Positions 1-8,800 are shown, numbered from the stretch's first letter. The stretch is DNA of 9,845 bases from Deltaproteobacteria bacterium (GCA_020348625.1 CP070752.1:1545372-1555216), one strand, 5' to 3'. Translations and numbers: made by a program. Notes: a model not told the origin generated them from the letters alone.

Positions 1-221
1 AGTCGCGAAAAGAACGGCGCTCTCCCGCCAGTCTCTTCAGAAAGAATTTCATGGCCTTAACACTCAGGGGGATTCCACAGGTTGAACCTTTATTCGCCTC
101 GGGCGGGTTTATTCGCCTCAGGCGAAATAAGCGAGCATAACAGCATGGGCTTCTTCGGTGTCAAAAAAAGACATCCATATCCCTCAGCACAGCGTAGTTA
201 AGCAGTTAACGCAATAATCGA
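1..221 (-). repeat. Inverted dispersed repeat, copy 1 (runs off the left edge)
   Basis: Read on the - strand from 221 down to 1, this stretch matches the last 143 bases of the window read on the + strand. It opens with TCGATTATTGC (221-211; same 11 bases at 9703-9713). A 32-nt segment of equal length in both copies follows (16/32 identical by eye), then ATGGATGTCTTTTTTTGAC (178-160; copy 2 has ATGGACGTCTTTTTTGAC at 9746-9763). After 77 extra bases that copy 2 lacks (155-79), a gapless block at 78-1 matches 9764-9841 at 60 of 78 positions. Reading frames here contain stops (for example at 184-186, 118-120 and 57-59), so it looks like a decayed coding or non-coding repeat. The family is not recognised. 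It ends only 30 bases before the nadA start codon. Confidence 0.8.
89..130. repeat. Tandem 17-bp repeat forming two small hairpins
   Basis: TTTATTCGCCTCGGGCG (89-105) and TTTATTCGCCTCAGGCG (108-124) are direct copies differing at one base, with a period of 19. Each can fold on itself: the second as TTCGCC / tca / GGCGAA (112-126), extendable by TTA/TAA across one bulged base to 109-130; the first as TTCGCC / tcg / GGCGGG with two G-U pairs. No T-run follows on either strand, so this is not a canonical intrinsic terminator. It lies inside the segment of copy 1 that is absent from copy 2, and resembles short palindromic intergenic repeats (REP-like); that label is inference. Confidence 0.6.
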
Positions 222-251
222 AAAAAGAAAACCCGGAGGATAACGTCATCA

Positions 252-1169
252 ATGAGCATTCCCGCGCTGCAGAATCAGATACGGAAGCTTCTCGAGGAAA
301 GAAACGCCATTCTCTTAGCCCACAATTATCAGAGGGCGGAGGTACAGGATGTAGCAGATTTAACAGGCGATTCTTTGGGGCTTTCCCTTGAGGCAGCAAA
401 GACAGACGCCGAGGTCATCGTTTTTTGCGGTGTTCATTTCATGGCAGAAACGGCCGCGATATTGTGCCCGGATAAGCTCGTATTGCTGCCAGTACTGTCG
501 GCCGGCTGCCCTATGGCGGATATGATATCGGCCCCATCCTTGATCCAGAAGAAAAGAGAGTTGCCGGGCGTGCCGGTGGTTACCTACGTTAACTCTTCTG
601 CGGCGGTTAAGGCGGAGACCGATATCTGCTGCACCTCAGCCAACGCGATCAAGGTGGTCAACTCCCTTGCCGACTCCGATACGGTCTTCATGGATCCTGA
701 CAGGAACCTGGCCCGCTATACTCAAAGATTTACCGACAAAAGAGTGCTTTACTGGGAGGGGTTCTGCCCCTACCACGATATGCTGACGGCTGAGCAGGTT
801 AAAAGTGTTAAAAGGGATTACCCTCAGGCCCTTTTCCTTGCACATCCTGAATGCCGTCTCGAGGTTCTTGACCTGGCCGATGAGGTGAAAAGCACCTCCG
901 GAATGCTGGACTTTGCGAAAGATGCGCAGAACAGTGAGTTCATAATCGGCACGGAAACCGGGATTATCCATACCCTGCGAAAACAGAACCCCCATAAGAC
1001 CTTTATCCCTGCCGATGAGAGGATGGTCTGTATCGACATGAAGAAGATAGAGCTTGATGATATAATGCGCACCCTTAAGACCCTCTCTCCGGTCATCGAG
1101 GTCGAGGAAGACATCAGAGTTAAAGCCTATGGAGCAGTTAAGAGAATGCTCGAGGTCCCTAGGGATTGA
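252..1169 (+). CDS. nadA: Quinolinate synthase NadA
   Basis: Cytoplasmic [4Fe-4S] enzyme condensing iminoaspartate with dihydroxyacetone phosphate to quinolinate, the step before NadC in de novo NAD synthesis. The 305-aa length is that of the short NadA type, with three pseudo-repeated domains. The three cluster cysteines of the family are visible as Cys86 (SAGCPMAD), Cys172 (EGFCPYH) and Cys260 (MVCIDMKKI). Active-site motifs present are AHNYQ (His24, Tyr26), TYVNSSA (Tyr112, Asn114), HPEC (His198, Glu200) and STSGM (Thr215-Gly217). The ATG start gives the usual N-terminus; GGAGGA at 235-240 is the ribosome site, with a longish 11-nt spacer. No nadB or nadC is in the window, so the iminoaspartate source is not shown. 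panP follows after 67 nt with no terminator between. Function is assigned by strong motif agreement. Confidence 0.97.
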   Translation: MSIPALQNQIRKLLEERNAILLAHNYQRAEVQDVADLTGDSLGLSLEAAKTDAEVIVFCGVHFMAETAAILCPDKLVLLPVLSAGCPMADMISAPSLIQKKRELPGVPVVTYVNSSAAVKAETDICCTSANAIKVVNSLADSDTVFMDPDRNLARYTQRFTDKRVLYWEGFCPYHDMLTAEQVKSVKRDYPQALFLAHPECRLEVLDLADEVKSTSGMLDFAKDAQNSEFIIGTETGIIHTLRKQNPHKTFIPADERMVCIDMKKIELDDIMRTLKTLSPVIEVEEDIRVKAYGAVKRMLEVPRD

Positions 1170-1236
1170 TATCATGGCCTTCTTTCTTGCCTGGAGAAAT
1201 ACGGTAAGGAGATCCTGATGCGAGGAGGAACAAGCA

Positions 1237-2937
1237 TTGAAAAAAGCTGAATCGAGCCTGGAGTATCTTCGGAAACTTTTTATACTCCCCGACTCTGCCG
1301 ACAAATTCATGGAGTTCGGCCTTGCCGTCTTGGAGATGATTTATGATTTTTCCAAGGGAAAGGAAGGGCTTCATAAGAAGATAACGCTGCCCGAATTGGC
1401 ACAGGTATTTAATCAGACATCAATGCCGGAAGGCCCCTTTCTCATCAGGGACGTCCTGCAAGAGATCAGGGATAAGGTTACCGTGCATTCCGTTGTGGTG
1501 GGGAGCCCTTACTATATTGGGCACATGACCAGCGCCATACCCTACTACATGATACTTCTTGAAACAATCATCGCCTCGTTAAACCAAAACCAGGTCAAGA
1601 TCGAAACCGCAAAGGCCTCCAGTTTTGTGGAAAGAGAACTTCTGGCCTGGATTCATAGAATTGTCTTTCAAAGAAGCGACGGCTTCTACCTAAAAAACAT
1701 TCAGAACCACCGCGTTGCCCTCGGCAATGTTACATCCGACGGTACCCTGAGCAACCTCACCGCCCTTCTCATCGCCAGGGAAAAAGCTCTCCCTGCCGAC
1801 CGGGACTTTCCCGGTATTCGTAAGGCTGGAGTCGAGCGGGCATTGCGTCATCATGGTTACTCGAGGCTGGTGGTGTTCGTTTCTCAACGGGGTCACTATT
1901 CCATAAAAAAGGCGGCTCACATTCTCGGGCTTGGAGAGGAAAATGTCATAAATGTGCCCGTAGATACGCGCAACCGGATTGATATCGATGCTTTGAAACG
2001 AAAGATCAGGGGTATAAAAAAAGATGATCAGAAAAATCGCCGCAAGACAAAGATCATGGCCATAGTCGGTATTGCCGGCACGACTGAGACGGGGAATATA
2101 GACAACCTCTGGGAGCTTGGCACCATTGCGCGGCAAGAAGATGCGTACCTTCATGTGGATGCTGCATGGGGAGGAGCGGCCTTAATTGTGGATGAATACC
2201 GCTCAATGTTTCGCGGAATCGAACGGGCCGATTCCGTGTCTGTGGATGTGCATAAGCTCCTTTACTGCCCAATGGCTATGGGCATAGTCGTTTTCAGGAA
2301 TGAAAAGGATTTAGGTCTCATCAAGCAGGTATCACAGTATATCAACAGGCCGGACAGCGTGGACACGGGCAGGTTCACCGTTGAGGGATCCAGACCCTTT
2401 GCGTGCCTCAAGCCGTGGGCCTCGCTCAAGATCATGGGCAGGGACGGGTACCGGTTACTCTTTAGGCAAGCAACTGAGGCAACCCAAACCTTTAAGAGGA
2501 TACTCGAGAAATCCGAGAATTTCGAGATCTTAAATCATCCCGAGCTGTTCATCATTAACTATCGCTTCCTTCCGCCGTTTTTGTCCGAGAAATTCCATGA
2601 GTGGGAGTTGCAGAAGAAAACCCTCCGCAAAGGAGCCGAAATCAAGCATCTTACCAACAGAATGAGGGAAATCAATAAGATCCTGAATGCCCTCAACATA
2701 CAATTACAGAAGTCAATACGGCAGGATGACACCACGTTTGTGTCGAGAACTACCCTTGAGTCTACCCGCTACAGGCCCCAGAGGATAGTTGTTTTGCGGG
2801 CCGTACTCATCAACCCGCTTATCAACGAGGAAATCCTCGATACCATCGTATCAACCCAGAACCGCATCGGGCTCGAACTCATGGAGCACTATGAGCCGCT
2901 ACTCAGAGAAGCGTGCACCCCTGACCTCTCTTTTTGA
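1237..2937 (+). CDS. panP: PLP-dependent aspartate 1-decarboxylase (PanP family)
   Basis: Group II PLP decarboxylase, closest in what I recognise to the PanP type proposed to make beta-alanine from aspartate for pantothenate/CoA, replacing the pyruvoyl enzyme PanD. Diagnostic stretches are IGHMTSAIPYYM (94-105), SLNQNQVKIET (114-124), TSDGTLSNLTAL (166-177), RGHYSIKKAAHILGLG (218-233), VGIAGTTETGNID (277-289) and HVDAAWGG (306-313). Lys340 in DVHKLLY is the expected Schiff-base lysine, His220 the PLP-stacking residue and Asp308 the pyridine-nitrogen partner. The 566-aa length is slightly above the roughly 550 usual for the family; a lysine-rich stretch near 260-272 may account for part of this. 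Start is TTG, chosen because GAGGAGGA (1222-1229) sits 7 nt upstream; the nearby ATG at 1218 is out of frame and stops after 10 codons. Probably co-transcribed with nadA. A different amino-acid substrate, such as glutamate, cannot be excluded from sequence alone. Confidence 0.88.
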   Translation: MKKAESSLEYLRKLFILPDSADKFMEFGLAVLEMIYDFSKGKEGLHKKITLPELAQVFNQTSMPEGPFLIRDVLQEIRDKVTVHSVVVGSPYYIGHMTSAIPYYMILLETIIASLNQNQVKIETAKASSFVERELLAWIHRIVFQRSDGFYLKNIQNHRVALGNVTSDGTLSNLTALLIAREKALPADRDFPGIRKAGVERALRHHGYSRLVVFVSQRGHYSIKKAAHILGLGEENVINVPVDTRNRIDIDALKRKIRGIKKDDQKNRRKTKIMAIVGIAGTTETGNIDNLWELGTIARQEDAYLHVDAAWGGAALIVDEYRSMFRGIERADSVSVDVHKLLYCPMAMGIVVFRNEKDLGLIKQVSQYINRPDSVDTGRFTVEGSRPFACLKPWASLKIMGRDGYRLLFRQATEATQTFKRILEKSENFEILNHPELFIINYRFLPPFLSEKFHEWELQKKTLRKGAEIKHLTNRMREINKILNALNIQLQKSIRQDDTTFVSRTTLESTRYRPQRIVVLRAVLINPLINEEILDTIVSTQNRIGLELMEHYEPLLREACTPDLSF

Positions 2938-3127
2938 TCCTGGGCTTGGATGTCGCCTTGGCGAGACCCAAAGTTTGCCTTTCAAATGTCCCTGCAATCT
3001 GCTATTATGACTCCCGACCTTTCTGGAGTATGACTACTCCAAGCCGCTCTGCAAGGCCCGTATGATTTGACAGAATAGCTCAAAGACGCTGGAAAGGCTT
3101 TCTACAGAAAAGCCAGAGGAGAAGCCC
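2938..3127 (+). promoter_or_regulatory. Intergenic region with hairpin and possible -35 box
   Basis: 190 nt between panP and the kinase gene. A perfect 7-bp inverted repeat, TGGAGTA / TGAC / TACTCCA (3024-3041), could be an operator or RNA hairpin; no T-tract follows, so it is not a typical terminator. A perfect TTGACA lies at 3067-3072, but the hexamer 17 nt downstream (TGGAAA, 3090-3095) is a poor -10, so promoter status is weak. TCGCC-tt-GGCGA (2953-2964) is another short inverted repeat. AGAGGAG at 3115-3121 is the ribosome site of the next gene. No supported small gene was seen. Confidence 0.35.
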
Positions 3128-4525
3128 TTGAGTCACGATCTGGATCAGGTCTTCAAGGTTCTGAAGAAAAAGGAAAAGGACTATACTAGATACCAATTCA
3201 AGGCAAAAGAAACCATGGCCATTTTTGCCTTCTTTGACTTGGTCCAGGAATTTGCCACCACCAGCAACTTGTATAGAACAGCGGTTGCTGTGATAAAGTT
3301 CTTTTTCGGTTGTGATAGTTGCATTTACACGATCAGACCAGCGGATGAAGCGCTCATGTTACAGTGCTGCACCACTGAGGGCCTGCTGGACCCCCCCATT
3401 CCGGCCAGAGCGGATATCGTGATTCACCAAAGCCCCTATAGGGCAGGTTACTCCTCTGTGTTTCCCATAATCGGGAAAAAGGCCCTAGCCGACAAGGTTC
3501 CGCTCTTCCTGGATGATCAAATCCTCGGCATGCTCGAAATATATCCCGTCAAGAGGATGAGTAACCATAGATCGCTCTTCTTTCAGAAATATGCCAACAG
3601 GGTCGGTTATAATATGCATAATAAACTCGTAGTGGAGCAGAATATCGAGCACATTCAATTCATCAATCAGATCGTATCCGATATCGAACACAACGTTATT
3701 GTACCCAATCTCTACTACAAGGCCTTCCTGATCAATATGAACAAAGATCTAAAAAGAAACTTCTCGTTACTGGAAGACTTGCGCTCCCTCGTCTCCCGGA
3801 ACCAACCAGCGGATAGAGCGTCAGCAGAGGCCCTTGCGCGGCCCCTTGATGAACTCCGCAGTATTAGCGAAGATATGGCTGAGAAGATGAGGGATTTCGA
3901 AACCCATTTCAACCATTTGAGTCTCTTTATCGAAACGCTGTTTCGAAGCGATCATTTCAAGGCCGGAAGCTACGTGCTCAAGAGAAGGCACTACAACCTG
4001 CTAAGGGAGGTGTTCACACCTGAACTGGAACACTATAGACAGAGATTAGCCTCTCGAAACATCGAAATCCTCGAGCCCCCAAGCGTGCCATCGGAAGAAG
4101 ATCTGACCATATTCGTTGATCTGGGCCTTACAGCGCAGGTATTCGCAAACCTGCTCTCAAACGCCCTCAAGTACTCTGAGCCGGTCATCGATGATCATGG
4201 TAACCGCCGACGGTACGTATCCTACCATGCAGAGGCAGTGGCCATGGATTCACCGGAACCCCGGGATGCAATCAAAGTGAGCCTGTTCAATACCGGCAGA
4301 CCTATCTCGCCGAAGGATGCCGTCCTCATATTCGAAGACGGCTACAAAATCGCCGATCACCAAGACAAAAGCGGATCGGGCCACGGCCTTCATTTCGTCA
4401 ATAATATCGTCCAGCTCCATGGAGGTTATGCGGGGTGCACTCCGGAAAAGAACGGAAATACCTTTTATATCGTCCTTCCTGGGGTTTCCCCTAAAAAGAG
4501 GGCGGCACAGAGCAGGCACGCTTGA
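3128..4525 (+). CDS. Soluble GAF-domain sensor histidine kinase-like protein
   Basis: A 465-aa protein with no membrane segment or signal peptide, so probably cytoplasmic. Order of regions: charged helical start (1-30); GAF-like sensory domain (about 30-170); long helical DHp-like segment (about 170-275) with a candidate phosphoacceptor His188 in EHNVIVPN, followed by Pro193 at the +5 spacing of classical H-boxes; and a C-terminal HATPase domain (about 325-452). In the HATPase part, the N-box is ANLLSNALKYS (340-350), the F-box-like stretch is IFEDGYKI (401-408) and the G2 glycines are in SGSGHGLHFV (415-424). The G1 box reads FNTG (387-390), with Asn388 where aspartate is usual. The start is TTG because AGAGGAG (3115-3121) lies 6 nt upstream. 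No response regulator is adjacent. der begins 40 nt downstream. Signal and partner are unknown. Confidence 0.8.
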   Translation: MSHDLDQVFKVLKKKEKDYTRYQFKAKETMAIFAFFDLVQEFATTSNLYRTAVAVIKFFFGCDSCIYTIRPADEALMLQCCTTEGLLDPPIPARADIVIHQSPYRAGYSSVFPIIGKKALADKVPLFLDDQILGMLEIYPVKRMSNHRSLFFQKYANRVGYNMHNKLVVEQNIEHIQFINQIVSDIEHNVIVPNLYYKAFLINMNKDLKRNFSLLEDLRSLVSRNQPADRASAEALARPLDELRSISEDMAEKMRDFETHFNHLSLFIETLFRSDHFKAGSYVLKRRHYNLLREVFTPELEHYRQRLASRNIEILEPPSVPSEEDLTIFVDLGLTAQVFANLLSNALKYSEPVIDDHGNRRRYVSYHAEAVAMDSPEPRDAIKVSLFNTGRPISPKDAVLIFEDGYKIADHQDKSGSGHGLHFVNNIVQLHGGYAGCTPEKNGNTFYIVLPGVSPKKRAAQSRHA

Positions 4526-4565
4526 GCAATGTGAACCTTTCACCATTTTTGCACGCACCTCTACC

Positions 4566-5873
4566 ATGCTCCCCATTGTCACCATAGTTGGTCGCCCGAA
4601 TGTAGGAAAATCTACTCTCTTCAATCGCCTCACAAAAAAGAGAAACGCCTTAGTAGATGACATTCCAGGTGTAACCAGGGATCGCCTTTACGCAACCGTA
4701 GTGTGGAACGACAGAAACTTTGTCCTCGTTGACACAGGCGGTTTTGAAACCGCTCCTGCTGATACGCTTACCGATGTGATAAGAAAGCAGGTTCACATTG
4801 CCCTGGAAGAGGCAGACATAGTGATCCTCCTGTTTGACGGAAAAACCGGACCGGTTCCTGGGGACCAAGACCTAGTTGCGCTGATGAGGCGATCCGGTAA
4901 AAAGGTGCTCTATGCGGTAAACAAGATAGATGGTCCGAAACAGGAGCCACTGAGCCTTGAATTTTATGCCCTCGGTATAGACACGGTCTTCCCCGTTTCT
5001 TCGGCTCATGGCTATGGAATCGACTCTTTCATGGAGCAACTCTTGCTGGACCTGCCCGCCGGTATGGATCGTCCGGAGGAGGAAGGCCGCATAAAAATAG
5101 CAATGATTGGACGCCCCAATGTTGGAAAATCATCCCTGATCAACAGGATTATCGGGTCGGACAGATTGGTGGTAAGTGAAATGCCGGGCACAACCAGAGA
5201 CTCTGTTGATATTCTCTTTGAAAGGGAGGGGAGACCCTATCAATTTATCGATACGGCTGGCATTAGGAGAAAGGCACGGGTCAAGGAAAGGGTCGAGAAG
5301 TTCTCCATAATAAAGGCATTAAAGGCAATGAATCGTTGCCATATTTCCGTCATTCTTTTTGACGCATCAGCAGGGGTATATGAGCAAGATATGCGAATCT
5401 GCGGGTATGCGTTTGAGCAGGGTTGCGGTATGGTGAAGGCCTTTAATAAATGGGACTTGGTGAAGGGTAACCCCTTGTTGCGAAAGTCCTTGGAAGATTC
5501 TATCGACCGCCAGTTGGGATTCATCTCTTTTGTACCTACCATACGCATTTCCGCCCTCACCGGAGAGAGGATCAACAAATTGTTCACCCTGATCGATGCC
5601 GTTTGGGAACAGTACAACACGCATGTGCCAACACCCACTATCAATAGGGCCTTAGAGCACATTGTTGCAAAGAATCCTCCACCACTTGTGAGCGGCAAGA
5701 GGCTCAAGCTCTTTTATGCTACCCAGGTCTCGGTCCATCCCCCTACCTTTGCCATATTCGTAAACCGACCAGATGCCGTTCGCCCCGCATTTAAGCGATA
5801 TCTCATTAACCAATTCAGAGAGCAGTTCAGCCTGAACCTAATCACAGTGAAGATTCTCTTAAAAGAGAGATGA
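4566..5873 (+). CDS. der: Ribosome-assembly GTPase Der (EngA)
   Basis: Essential-type GTPase with two tandem G domains that acts in late 50S subunit assembly. Domain 1 has GRPNVGKST (9-17), the Thr-containing switch PGVTRD (34-39), DTGG (56-59), NKID (119-122) and SSAHG (145-149). Domain 2 has GRPNVGKSS (182-190), PGTTRD (207-212), DTAG (229-232), NKWD (294-297) and SALTG (329-333). A KH-like C-terminal domain follows (about 350-435), with the family's KLFYATQVSVHPPTF stretch. At 435 aa it is a normal-length Der. The ATG at 4566 is chosen because it begins the beta strand just before the P-loop; the open frame continues upstream into the end of the kinase gene, but those codons do not resemble Der. 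No clear Shine-Dalgarno precedes this ATG. Its stop codon overlaps the next small ORF (ATGA). Confidence 0.97.
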   Translation: MLPIVTIVGRPNVGKSTLFNRLTKKRNALVDDIPGVTRDRLYATVVWNDRNFVLVDTGGFETAPADTLTDVIRKQVHIALEEADIVILLFDGKTGPVPGDQDLVALMRRSGKKVLYAVNKIDGPKQEPLSLEFYALGIDTVFPVSSAHGYGIDSFMEQLLLDLPAGMDRPEEEGRIKIAMIGRPNVGKSSLINRIIGSDRLVVSEMPGTTRDSVDILFEREGRPYQFIDTAGIRRKARVKERVEKFSIIKALKAMNRCHISVILFDASAGVYEQDMRICGYAFEQGCGMVKAFNKWDLVKGNPLLRKSLEDSIDRQLGFISFVPTIRISALTGERINKLFTLIDAVWEQYNTHVPTPTINRALEHIVAKNPPPLVSGKRLKLFYATQVSVHPPTFAIFVNRPDAVRPAFKRYLINQFREQFSLNLITVKILLKER

Positions 5874-6010
5874 AGGAGAAGAATCAATTGGGCAAAGACC
5901 CGCGTGAAATAACCGCTCTACACCGTGAGTTGCTCCAATTCCGGTTTAGATTTGGGGCTATAAACAGTGAGTCGAAATCCGTAACGGGTCTCGTGTGGGG
6001 GCTAGGCTGA
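5870..6010 (+). CDS. Small ORF of 46 codons, coupled to der
   Basis: The ATG (5870-5872) overlaps the der stop codon (TGA 5871-5873) in the ATGA arrangement typical of translational coupling, and the ORF ends with TGA at 6008-6010, one base before the GTG start assigned to the binding-protein gene. The predicted peptide begins MKEKNQLGKDPREITALHRE and ends TGLVWGLG. It is basic in its first half, with an amphipathic-looking segment around LHRELLQFRFRFGAI (residues 17-31), and has no signal peptide or cysteines. I recognise no family. A purine-rich AAAGAGAG (5862-5869) just upstream is a weak ribosome site, consistent with coupling. It could instead be untranslated spacer that happens to be open for 46 codons. 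Confidence 0.45.
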   Translation: MKEKNQLGKDPREITALHRELLQFRFRFGAINSESKSVTGLVWGLG

Positions 6011-6011
6011 G

Positions 6012-7163
6012 GTGAGGTTGAAAATCAGTACCGCACGTATGGTTTTCGTTTCGTGTATCCTCGTTTTGTGCACCTCATACACCACGTATGCACACGAACA
6101 AGACACGATCAAGGCCTATATCGCTCTCGTCGCTCCCCTCTCAGGGCCCTTGTCCGAATTCGGCTGGTCAATGCTAAGGGCAGGCCGAATGAGGCTTGAT
6201 GAAGAGGAGGATCGAGGTCTCCGCAACGCAATAGCGGTGAAACTGCTGGCATTGGACGACAAAGGAAATGCCGCCAAGGCCCTCCAATTGACTCGGACCG
6301 TGGCGGACAATCAATCAGTGGTCGCCGTGATTGGACACCTGACTACGACCTGCACCCTTGCTGCACTCCCTGTGTATAATGCGTCCCAACTCATCCACAT
6401 CTCGCCCATAGCTACCGGAGAGAATTTGGAGCACATCACAGCACCCTTTACCTTCAGGACAATCCTCTCCGAGGGGAGGCAGGCGATCTCTCTTGCTGAT
6501 TATATACATCGAAATACGGATGTGCAAAAGGTTGTCGTCCTCCATGAGAATACTCCCCTTGGAAATCTTCTGAGAGATTCGTTCATCCAGAAGGGCGAGG
6601 ATAGAGATTTTTCAGCTGAGAGCATCGGCATAACTGGCAATTCCCTCGCATCTGTTTCGGAAGCGACGAAAAGGGTACTCACCATGAAAGCAAGGGCTGT
6701 CTTTTTGGCGGCACGACCTGAACTGGCAGCTGCGATCGTCAGAGAACTGCCCCAGGGGATTGACAGGCCCTTGGTCTTTGGGACATATAGGCTTGTATCA
6801 GAAGAATTCTTGCAGCTTTCAGGAACCAGCAACCGAGGGATTCTGGCTGCCCATCCCTGCGCCTGGAGTTCCGATTTCAAGCGAGGAATGGCAGTAAAGA
6901 GGAGGTACGAAAGGCAATTCAAACATACCATGGACTGGGTAGCCGTGCAGACCTACGATGCGGTCGACCTTTTGCTGTGGGCCATAGGACGGGCGGGGGC
7001 AGACGCTCCTTCAATCCGAAGCGCCTTGCTGGGCATCAACTCCCATGCCCGTGCCAGACCGGGTCTGGCAGGTCCCATCTATTTCGATGCCTCCGGATCG
7101 TTGGCTAGAGAGGTTTCTGTGGCAGTATATACAGGTTCGGGATGGGTATTGCGAGATGATTAA
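6012..7163 (+). CDS. ABC transporter substrate-binding protein, branched-chain amino acid (LivJ) type
   Basis: Periplasmic binding protein of the type-I, Peripla_BP_6 class that captures small ligands, often branched-chain amino acids, amides or aromatic acids, for an ABC importer. Residues 1-27 form a signal peptide: basic start (MRLK..R), hydrophobic core VFVSCILVLC, and a likely signal peptidase I site after Thr-Tyr-Ala27. Cys20 is not in a good lipobox. Family marks are IALVAPLSGPLSEFG (37-51), VVAVIGHLTTTCTLAALPVY (103-122), HISPIATG (129-136), VQTYDAVDLLLWAI (312-325) and GPIYFDASG (354-362). Total length 383 aa is usual. The GTG at 6012 is the most upstream plausible start; TTG at 6018 and ATG at 6039 are alternatives, the ATG giving a shorter but still workable signal peptide. 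No permease or ATPase genes are within the window, so ligand and partners are unknown. Confidence 0.88.
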   Translation: MRLKISTARMVFVSCILVLCTSYTTYAHEQDTIKAYIALVAPLSGPLSEFGWSMLRAGRMRLDEEEDRGLRNAIAVKLLALDDKGNAAKALQLTRTVADNQSVVAVIGHLTTTCTLAALPVYNASQLIHISPIATGENLEHITAPFTFRTILSEGRQAISLADYIHRNTDVQKVVVLHENTPLGNLLRDSFIQKGEDRDFSAESIGITGNSLASVSEATKRVLTMKARAVFLAARPELAAAIVRELPQGIDRPLVFGTYRLVSEEFLQLSGTSNRGILAAHPCAWSSDFKRGMAVKRRYERQFKHTMDWVAVQTYDAVDLLLWAIGRAGADAPSIRSALLGINSHARARPGLAGPIYFDASGSLAREVSVAVYTGSGWVLRDD

Positions 7164-8669
<1,506 letters not shown>

Positions 8670-8800
8670 TGGGCAGTTTTCACAGTATGAATGCAGGGAT
8701 TGTGGGATTTTGGATTGTATTGTGGCGTCTGAGATACACGCCGCGTATCGCGTGCGGGCTTTAGGCACTTCGAACTTTAGTTCACTTTAGGCACTCATCA
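8670..8800 (+). promoter_or_regulatory. Intergenic region with palindrome and direct repeats before the MBL gene
   Basis: 131 nt between eno and the MBL hydrolase. GATACACGCCGCGTATC (8733-8749) is a near-palindrome with one mismatched pair. CTTTAGGCACT occurs twice, at 8759-8769 and 8785-8795 (26-bp period), with a third partial CTTTAG at 8775-8780. The second copy ends five bases before the TTG start and may contribute the weak ribosome site (TTTAGG). No standard promoter hexamers or T-tailed hairpin were seen. Confidence 0.4.

Noticed and set aside
89..124. Two 17-bp repeats as the start of a CRISPR array
   Set aside because: Period is only 19 bp, leaving 2-bp spacers, there are just two units, and no cas genes are present.
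1174..1218. Mini-ORF MAFFLAWRNTVRRS between nadA and panP
   Set aside because: Only 14 codons with no ribosome site; nothing beyond chance supports it.
636..1310. 224-aa open frame on the - strand opposite nadA and the start of panP
   Set aside because: It lies wholly against two strongly supported genes, has no recognisable domain and looks like an antisense shadow of their codon use.
4317..4565. Upstream extension of the der frame by 83 codons
   Set aside because: This part overlaps the kinase's ATPase domain and does not resemble Der, whose N-terminus normally begins a few residues before the first P-loop, as at the 4566 ATG.
5870..6010. Small ORF as a ribosomal protein L29 relative because of its ELLQFRFRFGA segment
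   Set aside because: The similarity covers a few residues, the rest does not align, and L29 belongs in the ribosomal protein operon.
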